This document shows, piece by piece, positions 26,842 through 35,708 of a stretch of 64,000 nucleotides of DNA; positions within the stretch are counted from its first letter, which is position 1, and every line of letters begins with the position of its first letter. Source of the stretch: Plantactinospora sp. KBS50 (GTDB lineage: Bacteria; Actinomycetota; Actinomycetes; Mycobacteriales; Micromonosporaceae); the NCBI RefSeq assembly GCF_002285795.1, contig NZ_CP022961.1, positions 6,625,727 to 6,689,726 of the forward strand. Direction: 5' to 3'. The notes beneath the pieces were generated by a model. That model did no database searches and was not told the origin of the DNA. It saw only the letters and a program-made list of their open reading frames with translations. Made by a program: the position numbers and the translations under genes.

Positions 26842-29800
26842 CTATCCGCCGGGGTTCTGGGTGGGCGCCACCCCGTTCTCGTTCCCGTTGCCGTTGCCGC
26901 CGTTGCCGTTTCCATTGCCGTTGCCGTTGCCGTTGCCGCCATTACCGTTGCCGAAGCCGGGGAACGGGATGGTCGGCAGGTTCTGGCAGGCCGGGATGTT
27001 CGGATCCGGGTTGTTCGGGTCGGGGCAGAACAGCGGGATGGTGGGTTCCGGCGGCGCGATGCCGTCGCCCTTGTCCTCACCGATGTTGGCCGCCGAGTGG
27101 AAGGACGCCGCCTTCTGACCCTTGAGCGCCTCGTCCATGTACCGCTCCCAGATGTCGCCGGGGAGGTTGGCGCCGTACATGTTGCCGCCGTCCGTCCGGA
27201 GCAGCGGCTCCTGCTTGTCGCCGCCGTTGCCCACCCAGACCGCCGTGGCGAGCTGAGGGGTGTAGCCGACCATCCAGGCGTGCGCGTTGTACTTGTCGTT
27301 CAGTTCCCAGGTGCCGGTCTTGGAGGCCGCGGGCCGCCCCCCGGAGAGGGTGTGGTGCACGGACGCGGGGTACTTCTTGAGCACCTCGGTCACGTCGTCG
27401 ACGACGTCGGCCTTGATCACCTGTTTCGGCTTGAGCTGCTCGCCGCCGACCGTCGACCACTCGCCGGTGTCCGGGTCCTGGCGCTCGACCGAGAGCACGA
27501 AGTGCGCCTTGTTGTACTTGCCCCGGTTGGCGATGGTGGCGACGCCGTTGGCGTGGTCCAGCACGGTGATCGGGTACTGGCCGAACCCGACGTGGTTGTC
27601 GATCAGGCAGCCGTTGTCGCCGTGGCAGCCCGACGTGGTGGTGGCCACGTTCTTGACGTCGGTCTTGGCGACGTCGATCGTCTGCTCCCGACCCTTCGCG
27701 TCGGTCGCCCACATGGTGCCGATGCCGGCGGCCTTGGCCATCGCCAGCACCTTGTCGGAGCCGATCTGCTCGGAGATCTTGTAGAACGGCACGTTGTACG
27801 ACTTCAGCGTCGAGTACTCCAGCGTGCAGTACTTGCCGCCGTTGCCGTTGGGGCAGCTGAGCTTGGCCCCTTCGGCGCCGTTGCGGATCGGGGTCTTCAC
27901 CCCTTCGGGCTTGTAGTCGGTGGCGTCCCAGTGCGATCCGGTGGAGATGCCGGCGTTGACGGCCGCGGCCAACGTGTAGATCTTGAAGGACGAGCCCGGC
28001 GGGTGTCCGCCGTACTTGGTGCCGTCCGGTCGGGTGTTCATCCCCGCGAAGTCGGTACCGGTGCCGTCGTCGCCGCCGTAGTAGGCCAGCACCCGGCCGT
28101 TGGTGGGATCGACCGAGACCAGCGCGGCCATCACGTTCTTCCGCTGGTTGTGGACCAGGGAGTTCTTGTCCGCGCGCCGCACCGTCTCCTCGGCGGCGGT
28201 CTGCATCTTCATGTTGATGCTGGTCTTGATCTTCAGGCCGCCCTCGGTGAGCGCCTCCCCACAGGTCATCCGGCCGGAGCCGTCGTTGGGGTCCGAGGTG
28301 CACAGGCCCATCTGCTTCAGCTCGTCGACCACGTAGTTGACCACGTTGCCGCGCGGCGTCTTCAGCCCGACCAGGCCGTTCGCGTCCTTCGGCTTCTCCA
28401 CCTTCGGGTACTCGGTGGGCCGCTCCTCGGCCTTCATCCAGCCCTTCGCGACCATGCCGTCCAGGACGTAGTTCCACCGCTCCTTGGCGCCGTCCGGGTT
28501 GTTGGCCGGGTCGTAACCCGGGTGGGTGGCGCTCTTGGTGGGCTGCTTGATGACCGCCGCCAGCACCGCGCCCTGGGCGATGCTGAGCTTGTCGACCGAC
28601 TTGTTGAAGTACGCCTTCGCGGCGGCCTCGATGCCGTACGCACCCCGACCGAAGTAGATCGTGTTCAGGTAGTGCTGCATGATCGTGTTCTTGTCGTACC
28701 GGTCGTTGAGCTTGGAGGCCATGATCGCCTCCTTGATCTTCCGGGCGTACGTGTCGTCCTGCAGGTTCGCGTACGCGTTCCGGGCGTACTGCTGGGTGAT
28801 GGTCGAGGCACCCTGCTTGTCGCCGCCGGTGAAGTTGTTCCACGCGGCCCGGGCGATGCCCAGATAGTCCACTCCGGAGTGCTCGTAGAACTTCCGGTCC
28901 TCGGCCGAGGCGACCTCGTGCTGGACGAACTCCGGAATCTGCTTGATCGGCACGATGACCCGGTTCTCCTCGCCCAGCCGGGCGAGCACCGTCTTGTTGT
29001 CCGAGGCCAGGATCGTGGTGGGCAGCGGCAGCTTCACGTCCTCCGGCAGCACCACGGTCGTGGAGTAGTAGGTGCCGATCACGACGCCGAGGCCGGCCAG
29101 CATGATGAAGACGGCGAACGAGGCGATGATCCAGTTGAGCCGCTTGCGCTTGCGGGCGCGCAGCGCCGCCTCGCTGGAGCCCCGGCCGCTGCGGCCCGGC
29201 CCGGTCCCGCCCTGCCAGCCCGGACCCGAACCGCCCGGACCCGAACCGCCCGGACCCGAACCGCCGGGACCCGCGCCGGCCGGGCCGAAGCCCGGAGCGG
29301 CCGGCTGGACCGAGGCCCGCCCGACGGTCGCCCGGCCGGCCGCCGACCCGGACCCGACCGAGGCCGAGCCCACGGACGCGGAGCCCACCGACGCGGAACC
29401 GACCGAGGCGGAGCCGACGGAGGCCCGCCCCGAGCTGGCCCGGCCGGAGGCAGCGCCGTACCCGGAGCCGCCGTACGCCGAACCGCCGCCGTGCCCGCCG
29501 TAGCCCTCGCCGTCACCACCGGGAGCCGGCGACACCGGTCCCGGCACGGACGCCCGACCCACCCGGGCACGACCCGCCGATCCACCCGAGGGTGTGCTGG
29601 CCGAGGGTGTGCTGGCCGAACCGGACGCGCCGCCGACGGAGGCACGGCCACTGGGCGCCGACCCTCCGGAGCCGCCCGAGCCGTAACCGCCGTACCCGGT
29701 CGAGCCGCCATACCCCGCGGAGTCTCCGTAGCCGGCCGAGTCACCGTAGCCGGCGGAGTCGCCGGCGGGATCGTTGCCGCTGCCGGAGAGCCATCGCGCG

Positions 29801-29877
29801 TCGCCCGATCCGGAATCACCGCCGGAGCCGTCGTGGCCCCGGCCATGCGCGGAACTGGGATCGCCGTACGAGTTCAT
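26842..29877 (-). CDS. ponA: Class A penicillin-binding protein (transglycosylase-transpeptidase)
   Basis: 1,011 residues. It starts with about 240 cytoplasmic residues of Gly/Ser-rich repeats (AGYGDS, ASVGS and PGGSG units), then a single membrane anchor (about 245-268). A GT51 glycosyltransferase domain has the catalytic E326 in ASAEDRKFYEH and GASTITQQYARN. The transpeptidase domain has the SSFK motif starting at S629, SYN and KTGT. The protein ends in a run of GNGN repeats. It polymerises and crosslinks peptidoglycan at the outer membrane face. The N-terminal tail is much longer than in most PonA proteins and is encoded by 18-base repeats. A gene for a DUF5318-type protein lies upstream in the same direction. 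Confidence 0.94.
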   Translation of the reverse strand: MNSYGDPSSAHGRGHDGSGGDSGSGDARWLSGSGNDPAGDSAGYGDSAGYGDSAGYGGSTGYGGYGSGGSGGSAPSGRASVGGASGSASTPSASTPSGGSAGRARVGRASVPGPVSPAPGGDGEGYGGHGGGSAYGGSGYGAASGRASSGRASVGSASVGSASVGSASVGSASVGSGSAAGRATVGRASVQPAAPGFGPAGAGPGGSGPGGSGPGGSGPGWQGGTGPGRSGRGSSEAALRARKRKRLNWIIASFAVFIMLAGLGVVIGTYYSTTVVLPEDVKLPLPTTILASDNKTVLARLGEENRVIVPIKQIPEFVQHEVASAEDRKFYEHSGVDYLGIARAAWNNFTGGDKQGASTITQQYARNAYANLQDDTYARKIKEAIMASKLNDRYDKNTIMQHYLNTIYFGRGAYGIEAAAKAYFNKSVDKLSIAQGAVLAAVIKQPTKSATHPGYDPANNPDGAKERWNYVLDGMVAKGWMKAEERPTEYPKVEKPKDANGLVGLKTPRGNVVNYVVDELKQMGLCTSDPNDGSGRMTCGEALTEGGLKIKTSINMKMQTAAEETVRRADKNSLVHNQRKNVMAALVSVDPTNGRVLAYYGGDDGTGTDFAGMNTRPDGTKYGGHPPGSSFKIYTLAAAVNAGISTGSHWDATDYKPEGVKTPIRNGAEGAKLSCPNGNGGKYCTLEYSTLKSYNVPFYKISEQIGSDKVLAMAKAAGIGTMWATDAKGREQTIDVAKTDVKNVATTTSGCHGDNGCLIDNHVGFGQYPITVLDHANGVATIANRGKYNKAHFVLSVERQDPDTGEWSTVGGEQLKPKQVIKADVVDDVTEVLKKYPASVHHTLSGGRPAASKTGTWELNDKYNAHAWMVGYTPQLATAVWVGNGGDKQEPLLRTDGGNMYGANLPGDIWERYMDEALKGQKAASFHSAANIGEDKGDGIAPPEPTIPLFCPDPNNPDPNIPACQNLPTIPFPGFGNGNGGNGNGNGNGNGNGGNGNGNENGVAPTQNPGG

Positions 29878-30073
29878 TCGTCACACCCTGCCGGTCGCGG
29901 TGGTCGGCCGAGCGCCACCACCGAGTTGCCGTGAGCTGGAGCACACGAATGGCCGTCACCGTGCCGGTGACGGCCGCCCGCGTCAATTCCGATTTTCCGG
30001 ACATGCTCGCGAACACGCGAGCGATGGTCTCCTGGTCCGTGTGCCCCCGTGGGCCGAACCCGGAAACCGTTGA

Positions 30074-30565
30074 TCACCGTTGCGCCTCACGTCGTCGACG
30101 CACCGACGCCGCCTTCCGTGGCGGTCCGCCCGCCGGTCCCGACCCGACCGACGCACCGCCGGCCGCCAACCGCTCGTCCGCCGGCTCCCGTTCGTCGTCC
30201 AGGCCGTCGAGCCCGAGCAGGTACTGCTCGATGAGGTGATTCCAGTCGCAGGAGCGGCACACCTCCACCACGAAGACCTGGAACTCACGCAGTGTCATGG
30301 CCAGCGTCGACAGTTCCGCCAGCGTGCGGGCCTGCCCGGCCGACTGCTTGAGCTCGTCACCGTAGATGTAGTGAACGTGTGTCATGTTCTCGCGTCGGCA
30401 GATCGGGCAGAGCCGGTCGGTGGGCTCGCCGTGGAACCGAGCGGCGTTTTTCAGGTACGGCGAGGCGTCGCACACCTCGTACGTACCGATTCGCCCGGCC
30501 ATGACGGCGCGCAGCAGCGCTCGCTTCTGAAGCGAGTAGTCGACGACCTGGCGCTGCGTACGCAT
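30074..30565 (-). CDS. DUF5318-type zinc-ribbon-like protein
   Basis: 163 residues. The N-terminus MRTQRQVVDYSLQKRALLRAV and the paired cysteine motifs CPIC (DRLCPICRRE) and CRSC (VEVCRSCDWNHL) identify the actinobacterial DUF5318 family, in which the four cysteines probably bind zinc. No biochemical role is established. The ATG at 30565 matches the conserved start; 13 extra upstream codons are spurious. It is in the same orientation as ponA, which starts 197 bases downstream, and is divergent from padR. Close linkage of this family with ponA, padR and ino1 is common in actinobacteria, so a role in envelope growth is reasonable. Confidence 0.85.
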   Translation of the reverse strand: MRTQRQVVDYSLQKRALLRAVMAGRIGTYEVCDASPYLKNAARFHGEPTDRLCPICRRENMTHVHYIYGDELKQSAGQARTLAELSTLAMTLREFQVFVVEVCRSCDWNHLIEQYLLGLDGLDDEREPADERLAAGGASVGSGPAGGPPRKAASVRRRREAQR

Positions 30566-30673
30566 GCGGGAAAGGGTACGCGGTCCGGCCGAACGAGGCG
30601 ACAACCGTCACGGTACGTGGTCAATTCCCTGCGCTAGTGGGGGTTTGCCTCGGGGCGGGTTGCCCATTACTGT

Positions 30674-30698
30674 GCGATGTATCGGTCCGATACATCGC
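30674..30698. promoter_or_regulatory. PadR-type operator palindrome
   Basis: A perfect 25-base palindrome with core ATGTATCGGTCCGATACAT, 55 bases before the padR start. PadR regulators typically bind ATGT...ACAT inverted repeats in their own promoters, so this is the likely autoregulatory operator and could also govern ino1. Confidence 0.75.
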
Positions 30699-30753
30699 CC
30701 GGGTTACCGGGTGGGTTCCGAGGGTATACCAGGCGATGGAGGAGGGAGAGCCG

Positions 30754-31383
30754 ATGCTTGAACTCGCCATCCTCGGGCTCCTTCAGGAGTCGCCCATGCA
30801 CGGCTACGAGCTGCGCAAGGAGCTCACCGCCAAGCTCGGCGCCATCCGGGCGGCGATCAGCTACGGATCCCTGTATCCCTCGCTGCGCCGGCTCCAGGCC
30901 GAGGGTCTTATCGCCGAGGCGACCGAGGCCCCGCCGGCCAGCCCCGAGGACGTGCCGGTGCTGACCAGCCGGCGCGGCCGGGTGGTCTACAAAATCACGG
31001 CCGAGGGCAAGGAGCGCTTCGCCGAACTGCTCGGCCAGACCGGTCCGGAGACGTACGAGGACGCCGGCTTCGGCGTGCACTTCGCGTTCTTCGCCCGGAC
31101 CGACCAGGCGACCCGCCTACGCATTCTGGAGGGTCGCCGCCGCAAGATCGAGGAACGCCGCGAGGGCCTGCGGGACGTACTCGGCCGGGCCGCCTCCCGG
31201 CTCGACGCGTACACGTTGGAACTCCAGCGGCACGGCCTGGAAGCCTGCGAGCGCGAGGTGCGCTGGCTGGAGGAGCTCATCGCCAACGAGCGCTCCGGCC
31301 GGGCACCGGATGCCCGCGAAGACCACCACAACGACAGCCCGACTCCGCCCGGCGCAGGCGCGAAGGAGCAGGAGCGGCCATGA
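30754..31383 (+). CDS. PadR-family transcriptional regulator
   Basis: 209 residues. The N-terminal winged helix is typical: [40 protein letters not shown] and [17 protein letters not shown]. The C-terminal half is an alpha-helical coiled coil ([24 protein letters not shown]) used for dimerisation. The ATG at 30754 has a near-perfect GGAGGGAG upstream; the longer frame from 30637 runs through the operator. ino1 follows 23 bases after the stop, so the regulator probably represses both. The ligand is unknown; inositol or a phosphorylated relative would be logical from context. Confidence 0.92.
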   Translation: MLELAILGLLQESPMHGYELRKELTAKLGAIRAAISYGSLYPSLRRLQAEGLIAEATEAPPASPEDVPVLTSRRGRVVYKITAEGKERFAELLGQTGPETYEDAGFGVHFAFFARTDQATRLRILEGRRRKIEERREGLRDVLGRAASRLDAYTLELQRHGLEACEREVRWLEELIANERSGRAPDAREDHHNDSPTPPGAGAKEQERP

Positions 31384-31406
31384 ATGACAAGAAGGAGGCA
31401 AACCCG

Positions 31407-32486
31407 ATGGGCTCCGTCCGCGTCGCCATCGTCGGTGTCGGGAACTGCGCCTCGTCCCTCGTGCAGGGCGTGGAGTACTACCGCAATGCCGACCCGAACG
31501 ACCGCGTCCCCGGTTTGATGCACGTCAGGTTCGGCGACTACCACGTCTCCGACGTGCAGTTCGTCGCGGCCTTCGACGTGGACGCCAAGAAGGTCGGCAT
31601 GGACCTCGCCGAGGCGATCGTCGCCAGCGAGAACAACACCATCAAGCTGTGCGACGTACCGCCGACCGGCGTCACCGTGCAGCGTGGCCCCACCTACGAC
31701 GGTCTCGGCCAGTACTACACCGAGATCATCGAGGAGTCCGGGGTCGACCCGGTGGACGTGGCGCAGGCGCTGCGCGACGCCGAGGTCGACGTCGTGGTCT
31801 CGTACCTGCCGGTCGGATCCGAGGAGGCGGACAAGTTCTACGCCCAGGCCGCCATCGACGCGGGCTGCGCGTTCGTCAACGCACTCCCGGTCTTCATCGC
31901 CTCCGACCCGGTCTGGGCGCAGAAGTTCACCGACGCCGGGCTGCCGATCGTCGGTGACGACATCAAGAGCCAGGTGGGTGCCACCATCGTGCACCGGGCG
32001 CTCGCGAAGCTCTTCGAGGACCGCGGGGTCGAGCTGCTGCGCACGTACCAGCTCAACTTCGGCGGCAACATGGACTTCATGAACATGCTGGAGCGCAACC
32101 GGCTGGTCTCGAAGAAGATCTCCAAGACGCAGTCGGTCACCTCCCAGATCCCGCACGAGATCGCCAAGGGCGACGTGCACATCGGCCCGTCCGACCACGT
32201 GCCGTGGCTCGACGACCGGAAGTGGGCGTACATCCGGCTGGAGGGACGTTCGTTCGGCGACGTACCGCTGAACGCCGAACTCAAGCTCGAGGTGTGGGAC
32301 TCGCCGAACTCCGCGGGTGTCATCATCGACGCCGTACGCGCCGCCAAGATCGCGCTGGATCGCAAGATCGGTGGCCCGATCCTCTCCGCGTCGTCGTACT
32401 TCATGAAGTCGCCGCCGGAGCAGTACGCCGACCACGACGCCCACCAGGCCGTCGAGGACTTCATCACCGGCAAGGTCGAGCGCTGA
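31407..32486 (+). CDS. ino1: Inositol-3-phosphate synthase
   Basis: 359 residues. It converts glucose 6-phosphate to 1L-myo-inositol 1-phosphate using bound NAD, feeding phosphatidylinositol, mycothiol and lipoglycan synthesis. The NAD site [16 protein letters not shown], the [11 protein letters not shown] segment, [10 protein letters not shown], the [13 protein letters not shown] signature and the [18 protein letters not shown] region match actinobacterial Ino1 closely. The ATG at 31407 is preferred because AAGGAGG sits eight bases upstream; an ATG at 31380 that overlaps padR by four bases is the alternative. A strong terminator follows. Confidence 0.95.
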   Translation: MGSVRVAIVGVGNCASSLVQGVEYYRNADPNDRVPGLMHVRFGDYHVSDVQFVAAFDVDAKKVGMDLAEAIVASENNTIKLCDVPPTGVTVQRGPTYDGLGQYYTEIIEESGVDPVDVAQALRDAEVDVVVSYLPVGSEEADKFYAQAAIDAGCAFVNALPVFIASDPVWAQKFTDAGLPIVGDDIKSQVGATIVHRALAKLFEDRGVELLRTYQLNFGGNMDFMNMLERNRLVSKKISKTQSVTSQIPHEIAKGDVHIGPSDHVPWLDDRKWAYIRLEGRSFGDVPLNAELKLEVWDSPNSAGVIIDAVRAAKIALDRKIGGPILSASSYFMKSPPEQYADHDAHQAVEDFITGKVER

Positions 32487-32501
32487 CCGAGCGCTGAACG
32501 A

Positions 32502-32539
32502 CGGCGGGGGCCGGGTCCGCGCGGACCCGGCCCCCGCCG
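32502..32539 (+). terminator. Perfect hairpin terminator after ino1
   Basis: Two 19-base perfectly complementary arms with no loop (CGGCGGGGGCCGGGTCCGC and its complement), starting 15 bases after the ino1 stop. Confidence 0.8.
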
Positions 32540-32632
32540 CTTCGTCCAACCGGGATCCGCCGGTACGCGCCAGCCGCGCCGCTCAGCTCCGCCGGGCACG
32601 CCGGGTCGGGCCGGGTCGGGCAGGTCGACTGC

Positions 32633-33112
32633 TCAGGCCCAGGCGCGCTGGAAGGCCACCCCGGCCTCCAATTCCAGCAGCCGGCGCTTGCGGTCCAGGC
32701 CGCCGCCGAACCCGACCAGCTTGCCGCCGGCGCCGACGATCCGGTGACAGGGCACGATGACCGGGATCGGGTTGCGGTTGCAGGCCACCCCCACCGCCCG
32801 GGCGCCGCCGGGATCGCCCACCCTGGCCGCCACCTCGCCATAGGTGCGGGTCTGGCCGTACGGGATGAGCGTCATCTCCCGCCACACCGCGCGTTCGAAA
32901 TCCGAGCCCCGGTCGGCGGCCAGCGGCGCCGTGAACTCGGTCAGCTCGCCCGCGAAGTACGCCCGCAGCTCGGCCAGCACGGCGCGCAGCGCGGGATCCG
33001 GCGGATCGGTCTGCGCCCCGTCCACCGGACCGAAGTGCGCGGCGTGCACCCCCGTCGCGTCCGCGGCGACGGAGAACTCACCGATCGGGGAATCGAGCAC
33101 GGCCCAACGCAT
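32633..33112 (-). CDS. ogt: Methylated-DNA-protein-cysteine methyltransferase
   Basis: 159 residues. This suicide enzyme transfers alkyl groups from O6-alkylguanine to its own cysteine, C122, in IPVIVPCHRIVG. The YGQTRTYGEVAARVG helix-turn-helix segment and the GVACNRNP turn are intact. The ATG at 33112 gives MRWAVLDSPIGEFSV, the normal start. It is convergent with ino1 and divergent from the broken beta-propeller gene. There is no fused Ada regulatory domain, so this is the constitutive Ogt type. Confidence 0.94.
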   Translation of the reverse strand: MRWAVLDSPIGEFSVAADATGVHAAHFGPVDGAQTDPPDPALRAVLAELRAYFAGELTEFTAPLAADRGSDFERAVWREMTLIPYGQTRTYGEVAARVGDPGGARAVGVACNRNPIPVIVPCHRIVGAGGKLVGFGGGLDRKRRLLELEAGVAFQRAWA

Positions 33113-33231
33113 GCCGACATTCTCCCGCACCCGCCGACATTGTTCGGGCCGGACCCGGCCGCCGAGGTCGGTCGGCGCGCGAGGCAAGAAATCCCTCCCG
33201 CCCGGCGTCGGAACCATCGGGAGGTGGAATC

Positions 33232-33742
33232 GTGCGGCAGGCGACCGACCGGGAATTCACCACGCTCCCCGGGGCGACCTGGCGGCGGTGTTCCGGCAGG
33301 AACGCCCGACCGAGACCGGCCTGTTGGATCCGGCCACCGCACGGGTGCAGTGGGTCCGGACCGGCCGGCACATCCTGGCCCCGCAGTGGTCGCCGGACGG
33401 CACCCGGCTGCTGCTCACCATCAACGACAAGGAGTCGGGGAGCACCGCCATCGGCATCCTGACTGCGGCGGACCGGCAGTTCCGCAGCTACCCGGTGGAC
33501 GCCAAGGAGTTCCGGTGCACGGACTACTGCTTCTTCACCTGGAGCCGGGACGGGTCCGAGGTCGTCTTCCAGCAGACCGACCTGGGCGGCACGATCTCGG
33601 AGGCGGTACGGCACCCGCGCCGCGGTCTCAGCTCTTCTCCGCGACCGACGGCCATCCGCTAGGGCTGGTGCCGGTCCGGGGTGACGCCGCCGGCCCGTAC
33701 GCCTGGTCCCCGGATGGCACCTCGGTCGTAGTCAAGCGTTGA
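33232..33742 (+). pseudogene. 5' part of a TolB/WD40-like beta-propeller gene, split by the island
   Basis: A GTG with GGGAGGTGG before it opens a reading frame that shows beta-propeller blades: ILAPQWSPDGTRLLLTIND, FFTWSRDGSEVVFQQTD and AGPYAWSPDGTSVVV. Two one-base gains are needed to read it through: one near 33269 (run CTCCCCGGGG) and one near 33623. Coding similarity stops at about 33736 and resumes at 37762 in a second fragment. The two pieces together make a protein of about 250 residues with a sensible blade spanning the join. I infer that one gene was interrupted by the intervening 4 kb. The frame errors may be real decay or missed bases. Confidence 0.65.
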
Positions 33743-33804
33743 TAGAAGCCAGTCCACGCACGCCGGGCGCTGAAATCCGACACTTAGCGGACTTCCTGTC
33801 AGAG

Positions 33805-33824
33805 TGACAATAAGTCTATGGTCA
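33805..33824. promoter_or_regulatory. Palindrome overlapping the start of the Nudix operon
   Basis: TGACaATAagtcTATgGTCA, 14 of 20 positions symmetric, ends four bases before the ATG. Position and shape suit an autoregulatory operator for the NrtR-like first gene. There is no Shine-Dalgarno sequence, so the transcript may be leaderless. Confidence 0.45.
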
Positions 33825-33828
33825 ATTC

Positions 33829-34557
33829 ATGTCTGACGATCGTTGGGTTCCGCCGACCGTTCTTCTTGCGGTTGACCTCGTCATCCTCACTTTGCGGGAG
33901 TCCTGCCTTCATGTGCTGTTGATCGAGCGCGGGATTGAGCCCTATCAGGGCGCCTTGGCCCTGCCAGGCGGTTTCCTTGCTGACGAGAAGGAAGACCTCG
34001 TGACAGCCGCCCATCGAGAGCTTGCCGAGGAGGCAGGCTTGGGGCCGGATCAGTTGCACCTCGAACAACTCGGCGTCTACGGTGCGCCGGATCGTGACCC
34101 CCGAGGGCGGGTGGTCTCCGCGGCTTACCTGGCCATCGCCCCTCGGCTACCCGAGCCGGTCGCCGGCACCGACGCATCGCGGGCGTGTTGGACGCCGGTG
34201 GAGCAGGCGTTGTCCGGTGACATGCGACTTGCCTTCGATCATGAGCAGATCTTGACCGATGGGGTTGACCGGGCGCGAGAGAAGTTGGAGCGCTCAGCGC
34301 TCGCCACCGCTTTTTGTGCTCCGACCTTCACGATCTCGGAGCTTCAGGCCGTCTACGAGGCGGTGTGGGGCGTGCCGCTCGATGCGCGGAACTTCTACCG
34401 GAAAGTGCAGAGCGTGGACGGCTTCATCGTCCCCGCTGGGCCGAGTCGCAAGACCGATGGTGGGCGTCCCGCTCGGCTATTCCGTCCCGGGCCCCGCACG
34501 ACTCTTCACCCTCCGATGATCCGGCCCCTCAGCCAGGCAGACAGGGAGACAGCGTGA
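33829..34557 (+). CDS. Nudix protein with NrtR-type winged-helix domain (probable ADP-ribose-sensing regulator)
   Basis: 242 residues. Residues 1-140 form a Nudix domain (ALALPGGFL...RELAEEAGL). Residues about 155-225 match the winged helix of NrtR regulators (FTISELQAVYEAVWGVPLDARNFYRKV, then GGRPARLFRPG). NrtR proteins sense ADP-ribose-type NAD metabolites and control NAD-related genes. The Nudix box has one extra residue between its first Gly and the RE pair (14 residues where the consensus has 13), so hydrolysis may be weak. Its last bases overlap the next gene's GTG start by four. I infer that it regulates the operon in response to NAD breakdown; it might also hydrolyse a nucleotide signal. 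Confidence 0.85.
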   Translation: MSDDRWVPPTVLLAVDLVILTLRESCLHVLLIERGIEPYQGALALPGGFLADEKEDLVTAAHRELAEEAGLGPDQLHLEQLGVYGAPDRDPRGRVVSAAYLAIAPRLPEPVAGTDASRACWTPVEQALSGDMRLAFDHEQILTDGVDRAREKLERSALATAFCAPTFTISELQAVYEAVWGVPLDARNFYRKVQSVDGFIVPAGPSRKTDGGRPARLFRPGPRTTLHPPMIRPLSQADRETA

Positions 34558-35708
34558 GCACGAACAGCGGTCTCGTCGTGATCCTCACGGCGCTGGACCT
34601 CGAATATGCAGCGGTCCGCGACCAACTTAGCGACCTACGTATACGGCGGCACCCCGCCGGCACCCGCTTCGAGGTCGGCCGGATCGGCCAAAGCGACTGC
34701 CGGGTCGCCCTGGGGCTGGTCGGTAAGGGCAATCATCCTGCCGCGGTGCTCGCCGAGCGGGCGATGGCCGAGTTCTCCCCCGCCGCTGTGCTGTTCGTGG
34801 GAGTCGCCGGTGGCCTTTGGCCCAACATCCGACTCGGTGACGTCGTCGTCGCCAACAAAATCTACGCCTACCACGGCGGCACCAGCGAGGACGACGGTTT
34901 GAAGGCCCGACCGAAGGCGTGGGAGATCCCCCACGAGGCCGACCAGATCGCCCACCACGTCGACAGGTCCGCCGCGTGGCGCCGTGGTCTTCCCGTAGAC
35001 ACAGCACCCAAAGTCCACTTCGGGCCGATCGCCGCAGGGGAAGTGGTGCAGGACTCGGGAATCTCCGAGCAGGCCCGCTGGATCCGCCAGCACTACAACG
35101 ACGCCGTAGCGATCGAGATGGAAGCAGCCGGTGTGGCCCAGGCGAGCCATCTCAACCGCGCCCTGCCCGTGGTGGTCGTGCGCGGCATCAGCGACCACGC
35201 CGACGGCAGCAAGGCAGCCACGGACGGACAGGACTGGCAACCGAAGGCCGCACGCCACGCCGCCGCGTTCGCCACCGCACTGGCGCGAGAACTGATCATC
35301 GACGGGCCGGCCAGCCGAGGCGGCGCGGACCGGGACGGGAGCCCCACGATGCCGACGACCAACCGCAACATCGCCACCGGGAACGCCCACGTCGGGGTGC
35401 AAGCCGGGCAGATCTACGGCAACGTCACCGTCGGCGCTGGCGCCGATCGGCCGATCGACCTGGCAGCGAGCATCGCAGACCTGCGAACCCACCTCAAGCA
35501 GGCCCACCTCGACGGACAGTTGGACGAAGAAACCTACGCCGCGGCCGAGTCGGAACTGGAAGCGGCGACGGCATGCGTCTCGGCGGGCACAGCCGAGAAG
35601 AAGAGCGGCCTGATGGTCGCGCTCAAGCGGTTGCGGGGCCTGGTAGCCGACGTGTCTGAGCTGGCGGCGCGGCTTGCGGCGATCATCGCAGTGGTGCGAG
35701 GCATGTGA
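34554..35708 (+). CDS. MTA/SAH nucleosidase-fold (PNP_UDP) protein with C-terminal amyloid-like motif and helical tail
   Basis: 384 residues. Residues 1-250 form a nucleoside phosphorylase/nucleosidase domain: VILTALDLEYAAV at the start, FVGVAGGLWPNIRLGDVVVA, the purine and ribose site AIEMEAAGVAQ (E188 and E190), and RGISDHADG with catalytic D214. After a Gly/Asp/Ser linker, residues 272-294 form a short motif (NIATGNAHVGVQAGQIYGN...), followed by a helical tail (300-384). The same motif recurs at the N-terminus of the next protein. The enzyme domain should cleave the glycosidic bond of a purine nucleoside or related nucleotide. The GTG start has GGGAG upstream and overlaps the preceding stop. 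Adenosine-type metabolites, NAD-derived products or a phage signal are possible substrates. Confidence 0.88.
   Translation: MSTNSGLVVILTALDLEYAAVRDQLSDLRIRRHPAGTRFEVGRIGQSDCRVALGLVGKGNHPAAVLAERAMAEFSPAAVLFVGVAGGLWPNIRLGDVVVANKIYAYHGGTSEDDGLKARPKAWEIPHEADQIAHHVDRSAAWRRGLPVDTAPKVHFGPIAAGEVVQDSGISEQARWIRQHYNDAVAIEMEAAGVAQASHLNRALPVVVVRGISDHADGSKAATDGQDWQPKAARHAAAFATALARELIIDGPASRGGADRDGSPTMPTTNRNIATGNAHVGVQAGQIYGNVTVGAGADRPIDLAASIADLRTHLKQAHLDGQLDEETYAAAESELEAATACVSAGTAEKKSGLMVALKRLRGLVADVSELAARLAAIIAVVRGM

Noticed and set aside
33829..34557. The Nudix gene as the MutT4-like gene found near cca and murJ in mycobacteria
   Set aside because: It lies on the island, 6-8 kb away from cca, and has the NrtR-type winged helix that MutT proteins lack.
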